Origin: Actinophytocola sp036402745
Lineage (GTDB): Bacteria; Actinomycetota; Actinomycetes; Mycobacteriales; Pseudonocardiaceae
Length of the DNA stretch: 32,986 nucleotides
Assembly (NCBI RefSeq): GCF_036402745.1
Contig: NZ_DASWSJ010000029.1
Span: 1-32,986, forward strand
Direction: 5' to 3'
Made by a program: the position numbers and the translations under genes. Positions 11,376 to 18,081 of the stretch are shown here, in pieces. The first letter of the stretch is position 1; every line of letters begins with the position of its first letter. The notes below the pieces were generated by a model that worked only from the letters and a program-made list of their open reading frames with translations, did not search any database and was not told the DNA's origin.

Positions 11376-11996
11376 TCAGGCGCGGCCGCGACGGCGCACG
11401 ATGAACAGCAGGACGCCACCGCCGACCAGCAGGACGGCGCCGATGCCCAGCGGCAGCGCGATGCTGGCGCCGGTCTCAGCCAGCGCGGCCTTCTCGACCG
11501 GAGTGGTCGTGGTGGTCGGCGCGGCCGAGGACGGGGCCGGCGGGGCCTCGGTCGAGGACTCCACCGGCGGCGGGGTCGTGGTGGTGGTCTCCTCCGGCGG
11601 GGCCACGACGCAGGCCTCGGCCTTGGCGGTCAAGGTCTTCGTGAAGCCCTGGGTGCCGTTCGGGTCGTCCCATGCCTTCACGTCGACGACGAAGTCGTGG
11701 GTGACCGTCGCGTCGAGCTTGTCGAAGGTCTGCTGGAAGGTAGAGGCGAACGCGGTCTCCGCGAGGAGGACCTTGTCGTTGTCCTTGATGGTGACGGTGT
11801 TCGTGCCCTTGTCGTTGTAAGCCTTCAAATCGACCGACAGCACCGTCCCGCCCTCGGTGCACTCCGCCTTGATGTCAGGCGTGTGGGCGCTGGCCGTACC
11901 GGCCAGACCGACGAGCGCCGCAGCGGCGGCGACGCCGACGCCGAGCGTGGAGATAGCGACGCCGAAGCGGCGGCGCGCGGTCGAGGTGTGTGCCAT
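11376..11996 (-). CDS. Secreted LAETG cell-wall-anchored protein (sortase E-type substrate)
   Basis: A 206-residue exported protein. The signal peptide ends at TASA-HT. An Ig-like small domain of about 100 residues with two Cys follows, then a Thr/Pro/Glu-rich stalk (about 120-165). The tail is a sorting signal: LAETG at about 172, a hydrophobic segment (LPLGIGAVLLVGGGVLLFIV) and RRRGRA. LAxTG is the form recognised by class E sortases in high-GC actinobacteria. ATG 11996 has GGAGG six bases upstream; the 11 codons of open frame before it contain that ribosome site. No sortase gene is in the window. The role is probably surface display; the ligand is unknown. Confidence 0.9.
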   Translation of the reverse strand: MAHTSTARRRFGVAISTLGVGVAAAAALVGLAGTASAHTPDIKAECTEGGTVLSVDLKAYNDKGTNTVTIKDNDKVLLAETAFASTFQQTFDKLDATVTHDFVVDVKAWDDPNGTQGFTKTLTAKAEACVVAPPEETTTTTPPPVESSTEAPPAPSSAAPTTTTTPVEKAALAETGASIALPLGIGAVLLVGGGVLLFIVRRRGRA

Positions 11997-12036
11997 GTAT
12001 GCCTCCGACTGAAAAGCAAAGTTGACCAAGAACCTG

Positions 12037-12056
12037 TGATCGTTTGTGAACGATCA
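12037..12056. promoter_or_regulatory. 20-bp palindrome upstream of the LAETG gene
   Basis: TGATCGTT (12037-12044), spacer TGTG, AACGATCA (12049-12056): eight perfect pairs, centred about 50 bases before the LAETG gene start. It could be a repressor or activator site or a 5' UTR hairpin. No cognate regulator is apparent. The rest of 12000-12200 is AT-richer than its surroundings and holds no gene that I can support. Confidence 0.5.
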
Positions 12057-12206
12057 ACAGCCACGATGGGGTGATAGGTTATCCACCCTCCGGAGGCGAC
12101 TTTCACCGGGATACCCACTAGAGCGTTACGTTGGCATAAAACGGACTACCCCGATCGTGTGGTCAGTTAGCTTTCCTTTTCCTCTCAGTAGTCATACGCA
12201 GCAAAA

Positions 12207-12258
12207 CGGCCGGTCACGACCTTTTGCACCGGGGGTGAGTGCGGGTCGTGACCGGCCG
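12207..12258 (-). terminator. Rho-independent-type terminator after the small membrane protein gene
   Basis: A 15-bp perfect inverted repeat: GGCCGGTCACGACC plus its flanking C at 12207-12221 pairs with 12244-12258. It begins 12 bases after the minus-strand stop at 12271. In that direction the stem is followed by GTTTTGC, a short U-rich run. It separates this gene from the downstream LAETG gene on the same strand. Confidence 0.8.
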
Positions 12259-12270
12259 CCGGCCGTTCGC

Positions 12271-12756
12271 CTACCGTGTCGGCGAGTGGCCCTCGTGGAT
12301 GTTCGTGATCACCGGCTGGTCGCGGTCGCCCGGCTGCGCGGCGTGCCGCGCGGGCATGGCCGCCGGATCGACCGGCTGGCCGCTCTCCGTGCGCTGCGCC
12401 GCCGGCGCCACCGGTTGCACGGAGCTCTCCTGCTCGGCCCGTAGCTCCTCGTCCTTGCGGAGCCGGTCGGCCAGCTCATCACGCTCCTGCGCGGCGACCT
12501 TGGCCTCGCGCCGCGCCTCGCGATACCGCGCGCGGTGCTCCCGGCCCCGCCGGCCGGCGACCATGACCATCCACAGGCCGAGCAAGAACACCACGGCCAC
12601 CACGATGCCGGCGAGGAACGCCTGCATCATCGTGACGTCGGCGATGTTCCGCCCGAACGCGGTCACGGTCTCCACCGTGCCGCCGGTGTTGTACGCGATC
12701 AGCACAGCCGCCGCGGCACCACTCACCACCACCAGTAGCAAGCCGAGGATCAGCAT
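12271..12756 (-). CDS. Small two-helix membrane protein with cytoplasmic coiled coil (LapA-like)
   Basis: A 161-residue protein with two membrane helices, MLILGLLLVVVSGAAAAVLI at the start and FLAGIVVAVVFLLGLWMVMV at about residues 48-67. A charged Arg/Glu-rich coiled-coil segment and a disordered Pro/Gln tail follow. This matches the LapA/DUF1049 architecture, whose exact role is unknown (envelope-associated). ATG 12756 places the first helix at the N terminus, with AGGA four bases and GGAGG ten bases upstream. A longer frame begins 16 codons earlier but adds only soluble residues and includes that ribosome site. Confidence 0.75.
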   Translation of the reverse strand: MLILGLLLVVVSGAAAAVLIAYNTGGTVETVTAFGRNIADVTMMQAFLAGIVVAVVFLLGLWMVMVAGRRGREHRARYREARREAKVAAQERDELADRLRKDEELRAEQESSVQPVAPAAQRTESGQPVDPAAMPARHAAQPGDRDQPVITNIHEGHSPTR

Positions 12757-12904
12757 GCTTCCTGCACCTCCAAGTTCGGCACTCCTGTCACCAGGCGTAC
12801 CCAACCCATCGCTGCGCCAACCCCCCGATTTCCGCGGATGTCCGCCGCGCCCGTGCGCACCTGGTCCGGCATTCCTGAGGGTTCATTAACGGACCACTGG
12901 GCTC

Positions 12905-12933
12905 TTGTTAGCTCAACACCGTTCTGTTAACGT
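12905..12933 (+). promoter_or_regulatory. Promoter for a leaderless [2Fe-2S] subunit mRNA
   Basis: TTGTTA (12905-12910), a 17-base spacer and TAACGT (12928-12933), followed by seven bases and then the ATG at 12941. No purine-rich ribosome site precedes the ATG. The geometry places the transcription start on or next to the A of ATG, as in the leaderless transcripts common in actinobacteria. Confidence 0.65.
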
Positions 12934-12940
12934 CGCCGGC

Positions 12941-13426
12941 ATGGTGGACGTTCGGATGTGGGTCAACGGAGCCGAAACGGCGATCGAGGTCGAGCCGCGG
13001 GTCAGCCTGCTCGACTGTCTGCGCGAGCGCCTGGCGCTGACCGGTACCAAGAAGGGCTGCGACCAGGGCGCCTGCGGCGCATGCACGGTCCTGGTCGACG
13101 GCCGGCGGATCGTGTCCTGCCTCGCGCTCGCGGTGCAGTACGACGGGCGGGAGGTCACGACCATCGAGGGCGTCGCGCACCCGGTGCAGCGCGCGTTCGT
13201 CACGCACGACGGGTTCCAGTGCGGCTACTGCACGTCCGGGCAGATCTGCTCGGCGATCGGCATGCTCGCCGAGCACAAGGAGGGCACGGCGAGCGCGGTC
13301 ACCGAGCACGTGGAGACGGCCCCGGAGCTCACCGAGGCCGAGATCCGCGAGCGGATGAGCGGCAACCTCTGCCGCTGCGGCGCCTACAACGGGATCGTGG
13401 ACGCGATCGGCGAGGTGGCGGGATGA
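12941..13426 (+). CDS. [2Fe-2S] subunit of a xanthine dehydrogenase/aldehyde oxidase-family molybdenum hydroxylase
   Basis: A 161-residue electron-transfer subunit with two [2Fe-2S] clusters. The plant-ferredoxin cluster uses C40, C45, C48 and C60 (GCDQGACGACTVLVDG). The second uses C94, C97, C144 and C146 (QCGYCTSGQI and GNLCRCGAYNGI). It is full length and lacks the Tat signal seen in periplasmic YagT, so it should be cytoplasmic. Its stop overlaps the next ATG (ATGA). In intact operons the FAD and molybdopterin subunits follow; here they are reduced to a short chimera, so this subunit may have no partner. Confidence 0.95.
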   Translation: MVDVRMWVNGAETAIEVEPRVSLLDCLRERLALTGTKKGCDQGACGACTVLVDGRRIVSCLALAVQYDGREVTTIEGVAHPVQRAFVTHDGFQCGYCTSGQICSAIGMLAEHKEGTASAVTEHVETAPELTEAEIRERMSGNLCRCGAYNGIVDAIGEVAG

Positions 13427-13848
13427 AGGACTTCGGCTACGTCCGGCCCACAGATGTCGCGACCGCGCTGCGGGCGATCGACGAGCAGCCCAACGCCAAG
13501 TTCCTCGGCGGCGGCACCAACCTCGTCGACCTGATGCGCGAGCGCATCGAGGCGCCGGACACCCTGGTCGACCTCACCCGGCTGCCGCTCACCGGTATCG
13601 ACGAGCAGCCGGACGGCACCCTCCGGATGAACGCGAACCTGGCCGAGTACCACGTGCCGGTGCACGCGGACGTGCCGCCGATCGACGTGTCCTGCCTGGA
13701 CGACCCCGACCCGACGATGCCGCTGGGCGTGCTCGGCGCGGGCGAGGTGGGCATCACCGGCGTGGGCGGCGCGGTGGCGAACGCGGTGTTCCACGCGACC
13801 GGCCGGCGGATCTACGACCTGCCGATCACCCTCGACAAGCTCCTCTAA
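13423..13848 (+). pseudogene. Chimeric remnant: FAD-subunit N terminus joined in frame to molybdenum-subunit C terminus
   Basis: 141 residues. Residues 1 to about 68 are the start of a CoxM/YagS-type FAD subunit (KFLGGGTNLVDLMRE, LVDLTRLPLTGI). From about residue 71 the text is the extreme C terminus of the molybdopterin subunit (NLAEYHVPVHADVPPIDV, LGAGEVGITGVGGAVANAV, FHATGRRIYDLPIT), with the active-site Glu in GAGEVG. Comparison with normal family lengths implies that roughly 200-250 residues of the FAD subunit and 600 or more of the molybdenum subunit are missing. The join lies near 13624-13640 and keeps the frame. The product cannot bind FAD fully or hold the cofactor, so the hydroxylase should be dead. 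Misassembly is the main alternative. Confidence 0.85.
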
Positions 13849-13861
13849 CTACCGTGGAGGA

Positions 13862-14509
13862 GTGACGTTCCAGCGGGCTCGGCGTCCTGAGCACAAGCGG
13901 CAGCGCTACGAGGCCATCCTCACCGCGGCGCGGGAGCTCGCCGTGCGCGACGGGGTGCGCTCGGTGAGCCTGGCCGACATCGCGTCGGCGGTCGGGATGC
14001 ACAAGTCCGCGCTGCTGCGGTACTTCGAGTCCCGCGAGGAGGTCTACCTGCGGCTCGCCGCCGACGACTGGCACGAGTGGGTGCACGCCATGCGGGCGGA
14101 GCTGGCGTCGGTGCCGCCGGGCTCGGTGTCCGGGGTGGCGTCGGCGTTCGCGCGGACGCTGGCCGAGCGGCCGCTGCTGTGCGACCTGTTCACCCACGCG
14201 CCGCTGAACCTCGAGCGCAACGTGTCGCTGGAGACGCTCCGCACGTTCAAGCACGCGGCGCTCGGCTCGGCCGGGGAGATCGGCAAGGCCCTGCTCGAGG
14301 TGCTGCCGGCCCTGGGCCAGGACGGCGCGTTCGACCTCGTGGCGTCGGTGGGCATGATCGCGGCCGGGCTCTGGCAGCTCCACCACCCCACCGAGACGCT
14401 GCTCGAGCTGTACGCCGAGGAGCCCGAGCTGGGCCACGAGAGCGTCCCGTTCGTGCCGACGCTCACCCGGATGGCGGAGACGATCATCCGCGGCGTGCTC
14501 GCCCGCTGA
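13862..14509 (+). CDS. TetR-family transcriptional regulator
   Basis: A 215-residue protein with an N-terminal TetR helix-turn-helix (VSLADIASAVGMHKSALLRYF, about residues 40-60) and an all-helical ligand domain similar to the TetR_C group found with oxidoreductase genes. It starts 13 bases after the chimeric hydroxylase remnant, so it is probably co-transcribed. GTG 13862 follows GGAGG by only one base, a poor spacing; no better start keeps the whole HTH. It may once have controlled the hydroxylase operon; this is inferred from position only. Confidence 0.88.
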   Translation: MTFQRARRPEHKRQRYEAILTAARELAVRDGVRSVSLADIASAVGMHKSALLRYFESREEVYLRLAADDWHEWVHAMRAELASVPPGSVSGVASAFARTLAERPLLCDLFTHAPLNLERNVSLETLRTFKHAALGSAGEIGKALLEVLPALGQDGAFDLVASVGMIAAGLWQLHHPTETLLELYAEEPELGHESVPFVPTLTRMAETIIRGVLAR

Positions 14510-14555
14510 CCCCTCGCTCTTGTCGGTCCACCCGGGCGGGCACGCGGGCGCCGGG

Positions 14556-14969
14556 TCAGTGGGTCGCGCGGCCGGCGTCGAGGCGGGTGCGGTAGCGGTG
14601 GTTCGCCTCGTCGAGCAGGTCGTTCGACAGCCAGGCGATCGGAGAGATCTCGTCGACCAGTGGCTCGTTGTCCGGGCCGAAGTCGACCTCGCGGCCCGTC
14701 AGCACCCACGGCCGGGAGCCCTCGACCAGCTCGCGCAGGTACTGGCACACCCGGCGCGCGACCCAGTCCTCCCGCGGCAGCGTCCACCACCCAGGCTGCC
14801 GCAGCGGGTTCACCGACACGCCCGGCATGATCAGGCCGCTCTCGTGGTCCCTGCTCGGATGCTCCGCATCGGACTCCGGGCCCGGCGAGTACCGCAGGTA
14901 CACGTCCGTGTCCGACGCCGACGTCACGTCGACCAGCTCGTTGAGGCTGGTCAGCACACCCATGTCCAT
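14556..14969 (-). CDS. DUF6098-family protein
   Basis: A 137-residue soluble protein that matches my memory of the actinobacterial DUF6098 family: an opening helix (LTSLNELVDV), VYLRYSPGPESDAE, SGLIMPGVSVNPL, then WVARRVCQYLREL and RPWVLTGREVDFGPDNEPLV. Function is unknown. It follows the GntR gene by 28 bases on the same strand and could be the last gene of the carbohydrate operon. It ends 46 bases from the convergent TetR stop. A second ATG two codons in is an equally good start. Confidence 0.8.
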   Translation of the reverse strand: MDMGVLTSLNELVDVTSASDTDVYLRYSPGPESDAEHPSRDHESGLIMPGVSVNPLRQPGWWTLPREDWVARRVCQYLRELVEGSRPWVLTGREVDFGPDNEPLVDEISPIAWLSNDLLDEANHRYRTRLDAGRATH

Positions 14970-14997
14970 CGCCGGGCCGTACCCGGCCGCCCCCGGC

Positions 14998-15678
14998 TCA
15001 AACGAAGCGGGACAGGATTCTGTCGCGGGCGGTCTCCAGGTGGTGGGTCATCGCGTCGCGCGCCGCCGCCGCCTTGCCCACGACCAGAGCCTCGACCAGG
15101 GCGCGGTGCTCGGCGATGGTCTGCTCGCCGAACGGCTGGTTGTACGACAGCCGGAAGAAGTGCAGGTGGCAGTGGGTCCGGACGAAGGCCTGCTCGACCG
15201 AGACGTTCCCGGCGATCCGCAGGATCAGCTCGTGCAGCCGCGCGTCGTGCGCGGTGAGCGCCTTGTACGCGTCGTAGCTGGCGCCCGTCGGCGCCGACGG
15301 GCAGGTGGCCAGCTCCTCCTCGAGGGCCGACGCGAACGGCGGGCTCATGGCGGCCGCGGCCCGGGCCGCGCTCGGCGGCTCGAGCAGCAGCCGCAGGCCG
15401 TAGATGTCCTCGACCTCCTTGCGGGTGAGCAGCTCGGTGACCCGGTAGCCCCGCAGCGGCAGCCGGGACACCAGCCCCTCGGACTCGAGCCGGGCGAGCG
15501 CCTCGCGCACCGGGGTGCCGGACACGTCCAGCTCCCGGGCGATCTCGTCGATGTTGGCCCGCTCGCCCGGCTCGATCCCGTGGTTCATGATCAACGCACG
15601 GAGCTGCTCGTAGACCCCGTCGGCCAGCACCTGCCGGCTCGGCCGCACGGCCATGCGCGGACGCGCTGTCTCGGTCAC
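14998..15678 (-). CDS. GntR-family regulator, FCD (FadR) subfamily
   Basis: A 226-residue protein. The winged helix reads VYEQLRALIMNHGIEPGER then IDEIARELDVSGTPVREALA (about residues 20-85). The FCD ligand domain follows, with metal-binding candidates in HDARLHELI, THCHLHFF and EHRALVEAL. FCD regulators usually sense sugar acids or other carboxylates, which fits the acid-sugar dehydratase-like gene heading this operon. GTG 15678 has GGGAGGGGG about nine bases upstream; an ATG at 15744 would extend the protein across the likely operator and is rejected. A 14-bp site upstream resembles the palindrome at the operon head, so it is probably the operon's repressor and self-controlled. Confidence 0.9.
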   Translation of the reverse strand: MTETARPRMAVRPSRQVLADGVYEQLRALIMNHGIEPGERANIDEIARELDVSGTPVREALARLESEGLVSRLPLRGYRVTELLTRKEVEDIYGLRLLLEPPSAARAAAAMSPPFASALEEELATCPSAPTGASYDAYKALTAHDARLHELILRIAGNVSVEQAFVRTHCHLHFFRLSYNQPFGEQTIAEHRALVEALVVGKAAAARDAMTHHLETARDRILSRFV

Positions 15679-15738
15679 GCGCCGCCCCCTCCCTCGACCT
15701 GAACGACCTCGAGCCCCAGGTCCGCCAGCATACAGATT

Positions 15739-15752
15739 GATCATGCAGGATC
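15739..15752. promoter_or_regulatory. Candidate GntR operator before gntR
   Basis: GATCATGCAGGATC matches the perfect palindrome GATCCTATAGGATC at 25681-25694 in 11 of 14 positions. It lies between the solute-binding-protein stop and the GntR start, 61 bases before the latter. The shared sequence at both ends of the cluster suggests one regulator acting at both. Confidence 0.6.
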
Positions 15753-17095
15753 TATGATTGTCCGGACTTGGCGAGGATGGTCCTGCTCTTCCGCTCCATC
15801 TCCGCGAACACGTCGGCGTCCCGGGAGTGCGCGAAGAACTGCTCGAACAGCGGCTCGATGGTGCTCTGCAGCTCGGCGCCGTTGCCGTACACCACCGACG
15901 GGTACAGCACCCCCTTCGACAGCGCGTCGGTGAACACCGACAGGTCGATGCCGTCCTTGGCCATCGCGGCCGCCGAGGCGTCCATCGACGCGGCGATCGA
16001 CGGGAAGAACGTCCCGGTCTTCGACGCCATCGTCTGGCACTCCTGCGACCCCATGTACGACACCCACTTCCACGCCAGGTCCGGGTGCGGGGTGCCGGCC
16101 CAGATGTTGTTGCCGTTGGAGTTCGACAGCACCGACCGGGTCCTGCCGTCCGGCCCGAGGACGGTCGGCGCGATGCCGACCTTCATGTTCGGGATCTTCG
16201 CGAACGTCGACGCGGTCCACGAGCCGCCGGTCAGCATGGCCACCTTGCCGGACGCGAGCTGGTCGACCTCGCTGGTGGTGAACTCGCCGATCTTCGGCGC
16301 GAAGCCGCGGTCGGTGAGCGACCGGACCCAGTCCATCGTCTTGACGAACCTCGGGTCGGCGTAGTTGAACTTGGCCGGCCAGGACGGCTTGTCGCCCTGC
16401 CGCCAGCCCATTGTGGACACGAACGAGCTCCATGTGGTCTGCCCGATGAAGTCCTTGGCCGCCAGCTGACCGAAGCCGTAGACGGCCACCTTGGACTTGT
16501 CGAAGCCGGGCTGGTCGCCGCGCTTGCCGTGCTCGTCGACGGTCAGGTGCGCGACCATCTTGCCGAACGTGCCGCCGTTGTCCGGGTTCCAGCTCAGCGT
16601 CGCGACGTCGGCTGGTGTGTAGCCGGCCTTGGTGATCGCGTCGGTGTCGTAGAAGATGCCGGTGGCCGCCCAGTCCAGCGGCAGCGCGTACTGCTTGCCG
16701 TCGGTGTACTTCCACGCGTCGACGCCGACGGAGAAGCGGGACAGGTCGAAGTTGCCGGACTTGATCAGGTCGTCGAGGGCGAGCAGCTGGTGCTGGGAGG
16801 TATAGGCCTGGAAGAACTGGACGCTGTTCTGGAACGCGTCCGGCGCGTCCCCGGCCACGAACCCGGCGGTGAGCTTGGTGAAGTAGTCCTCGACGGCGTA
16901 CTGCGAGATCTTCACCGTCAGGTCCGGGTTGTCCTTGTGGAACTTGTCCGCGCACGCCTGGTACCCGGCGGCCTGCTTGTCGTCCCAGGTCCACCAGTTG
17001 ATCGTGTTGGCGTCCGCCGTGTTGCTCGAGCAGGCCACCAGGCCCGCGGCCGCCACGGCGACCACGGCCGTCGCGGTGAGTCGTTGCAACCTCAT
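15752..17095 (-). CDS. Carbohydrate ABC transporter solute-binding lipoprotein
   Basis: A 447-residue family-1 (MalE/UgpB-like) binding protein. The lipoprotein signal ends at LVACSS, with C22 as the lipidated residue. The mature part opens with INWWTWDDKQAAGYQACADKF and carries the usual two-lobe pattern, with aromatic residues (WKYTDGKQYALPLDW, GSWTASTF) likely to stack on sugar rings. Its ATG overlaps the stop of the esterase gene (ATGA), so the two are translationally coupled. It delivers substrate to the two permeases further upstream in the operon. An oligosaccharide from fucosylated or galactosylated plant polymer is a reasonable guess. Confidence 0.95.
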   Translation of the reverse strand: MRLQRLTATAVVAVAAAGLVACSSNTADANTINWWTWDDKQAAGYQACADKFHKDNPDLTVKISQYAVEDYFTKLTAGFVAGDAPDAFQNSVQFFQAYTSQHQLLALDDLIKSGNFDLSRFSVGVDAWKYTDGKQYALPLDWAATGIFYDTDAITKAGYTPADVATLSWNPDNGGTFGKMVAHLTVDEHGKRGDQPGFDKSKVAVYGFGQLAAKDFIGQTTWSSFVSTMGWRQGDKPSWPAKFNYADPRFVKTMDWVRSLTDRGFAPKIGEFTTSEVDQLASGKVAMLTGGSWTASTFAKIPNMKVGIAPTVLGPDGRTRSVLSNSNGNNIWAGTPHPDLAWKWVSYMGSQECQTMASKTGTFFPSIAASMDASAAAMAKDGIDLSVFTDALSKGVLYPSVVYGNGAELQSTIEPLFEQFFAHSRDADVFAEMERKSRTILAKSGQS

Positions 17096-18081
17096 TGTTG
17101 TCCCTCGTTTCGGTACGGTTTGAGCAGCGCGCCGAACTCCGCCAGCGCGATCGCCAGGTCCTCGGGCCCGCCGGCCTCGTGGCCGTTGAACTCCCAGACC
17201 TGCATGTGCTTGGGCCCCGCGTAGTCGTGGTAGGCGGCGAACGCGGTGGACGGCGGGCAGACGTCGTCCATCAGCCCGGTGGCGAACCACGCCGGCGCGG
17301 TGGCCCGCCGGGCGAACGCCACTCCGTCCACATAGGACAGCGTGGTGAACGCCCGCCGCACCGCGGTCCGGCGGGCGGCCAGGTAGCCGGTGAGCTCCGC
17401 GTACGGCTCGGTGCCGGTGAGCTCGACGGCCCGCCGGATGTCGCACAGCAGCGGCGCCTGGACGTGGACCGCCGCGAGGTCGTCGACGAGCCCGGCAACG
17501 GCGAGCGCGATGCCGCCGCCCTGGCTGGCGCCGACGACGCCGACCCGGCTCGGGTCGACCAGGTCGAGCGTGCGCAGGGCGTCCACCGCGCGGACCGCGT
17601 CGGCGAACACCCTGCGGTAGAAGAACTCCCGCGGGTCCTCGATGCCGCGGGTCAGGAAGCCGGGGTGGGACGGCGGGGTGCCGACGGGGTCGGGCGTGGC
17701 GCCGCCGCCGGCGTGCCGGCCGCCCTGGCCGCGGACGTCCATCAGCACGTGCGCGTAGCCGGCCGATGCCCACAGCAGGTCCTCGACCGGCGCGCCGCGA
17801 CCGCTGCCGTAGCCGTGGAACTGCAGCACCGCGGGCAGCGGGCCCGGTAGGTGCCGCGGCACCCGCAGCCACGCGTGGATGGGGTGGCCGCCGAAGCCGG
17901 CGAAGGTCAGGTCGAGCACGTCGACGGTCACCAGCTCGGTGGACACGGGCTCGAGGTCGACCGACAGTGGGTGCGCGCGCGTCTCGTCCAATGTGGACGC
18001 CCAGAAGTCGTCGAAGCCGGCCGGCTCGGTGTAGTCGCTGCGGTAGTCCCACAGGGCGTCGAGGTCCAGGTCGGTCAGCAC
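17092..18081 (-). CDS. Acetylxylan esterase / cephalosporin-C deacetylase family (AXE1) hydrolase
   Basis: A 329-residue alpha/beta-hydrolase with no signal peptide, so it acts on imported, acetylated sugars in the cytoplasm. The catalytic Ser is in GASQGG (about 185), the Asp in GLMDDVCPP (about 272) and the His in NGHEAGG (about 303). The oxyanion segment is QFHGYGSGRG. Length and motifs match family CE7. The GTG start at 18081 has GGGGGAGG five bases upstream and overlaps the GH95 gene end by seven bases. Within this operon it probably removes acetyl groups from oligosaccharides before or after the glycosidases act. Confidence 0.92.
   Translation of the reverse strand: MLTDLDLDALWDYRSDYTEPAGFDDFWASTLDETRAHPLSVDLEPVSTELVTVDVLDLTFAGFGGHPIHAWLRVPRHLPGPLPAVLQFHGYGSGRGAPVEDLLWASAGYAHVLMDVRGQGGRHAGGGATPDPVGTPPSHPGFLTRGIEDPREFFYRRVFADAVRAVDALRTLDLVDPSRVGVVGASQGGGIALAVAGLVDDLAAVHVQAPLLCDIRRAVELTGTEPYAELTGYLAARRTAVRRAFTTLSYVDGVAFARRATAPAWFATGLMDDVCPPSTAFAAYHDYAGPKHMQVWEFNGHEAGGPEDLAIALAEFGALLKPYRNEGQQ

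Noticed and set aside
12941..13848. A functional xanthine dehydrogenase operon
   Set aside because: The FAD and molybdenum subunits survive only as about 70-residue ends fused together; the cofactor-binding cores are absent.
15679..15744. ATG at 15744 as the start of the GntR regulator
   Set aside because: It would place the operator-like palindrome and a Gly/Arg-rich leader in the coding region; GTG 15678 has a good ribosome site and normal family length.
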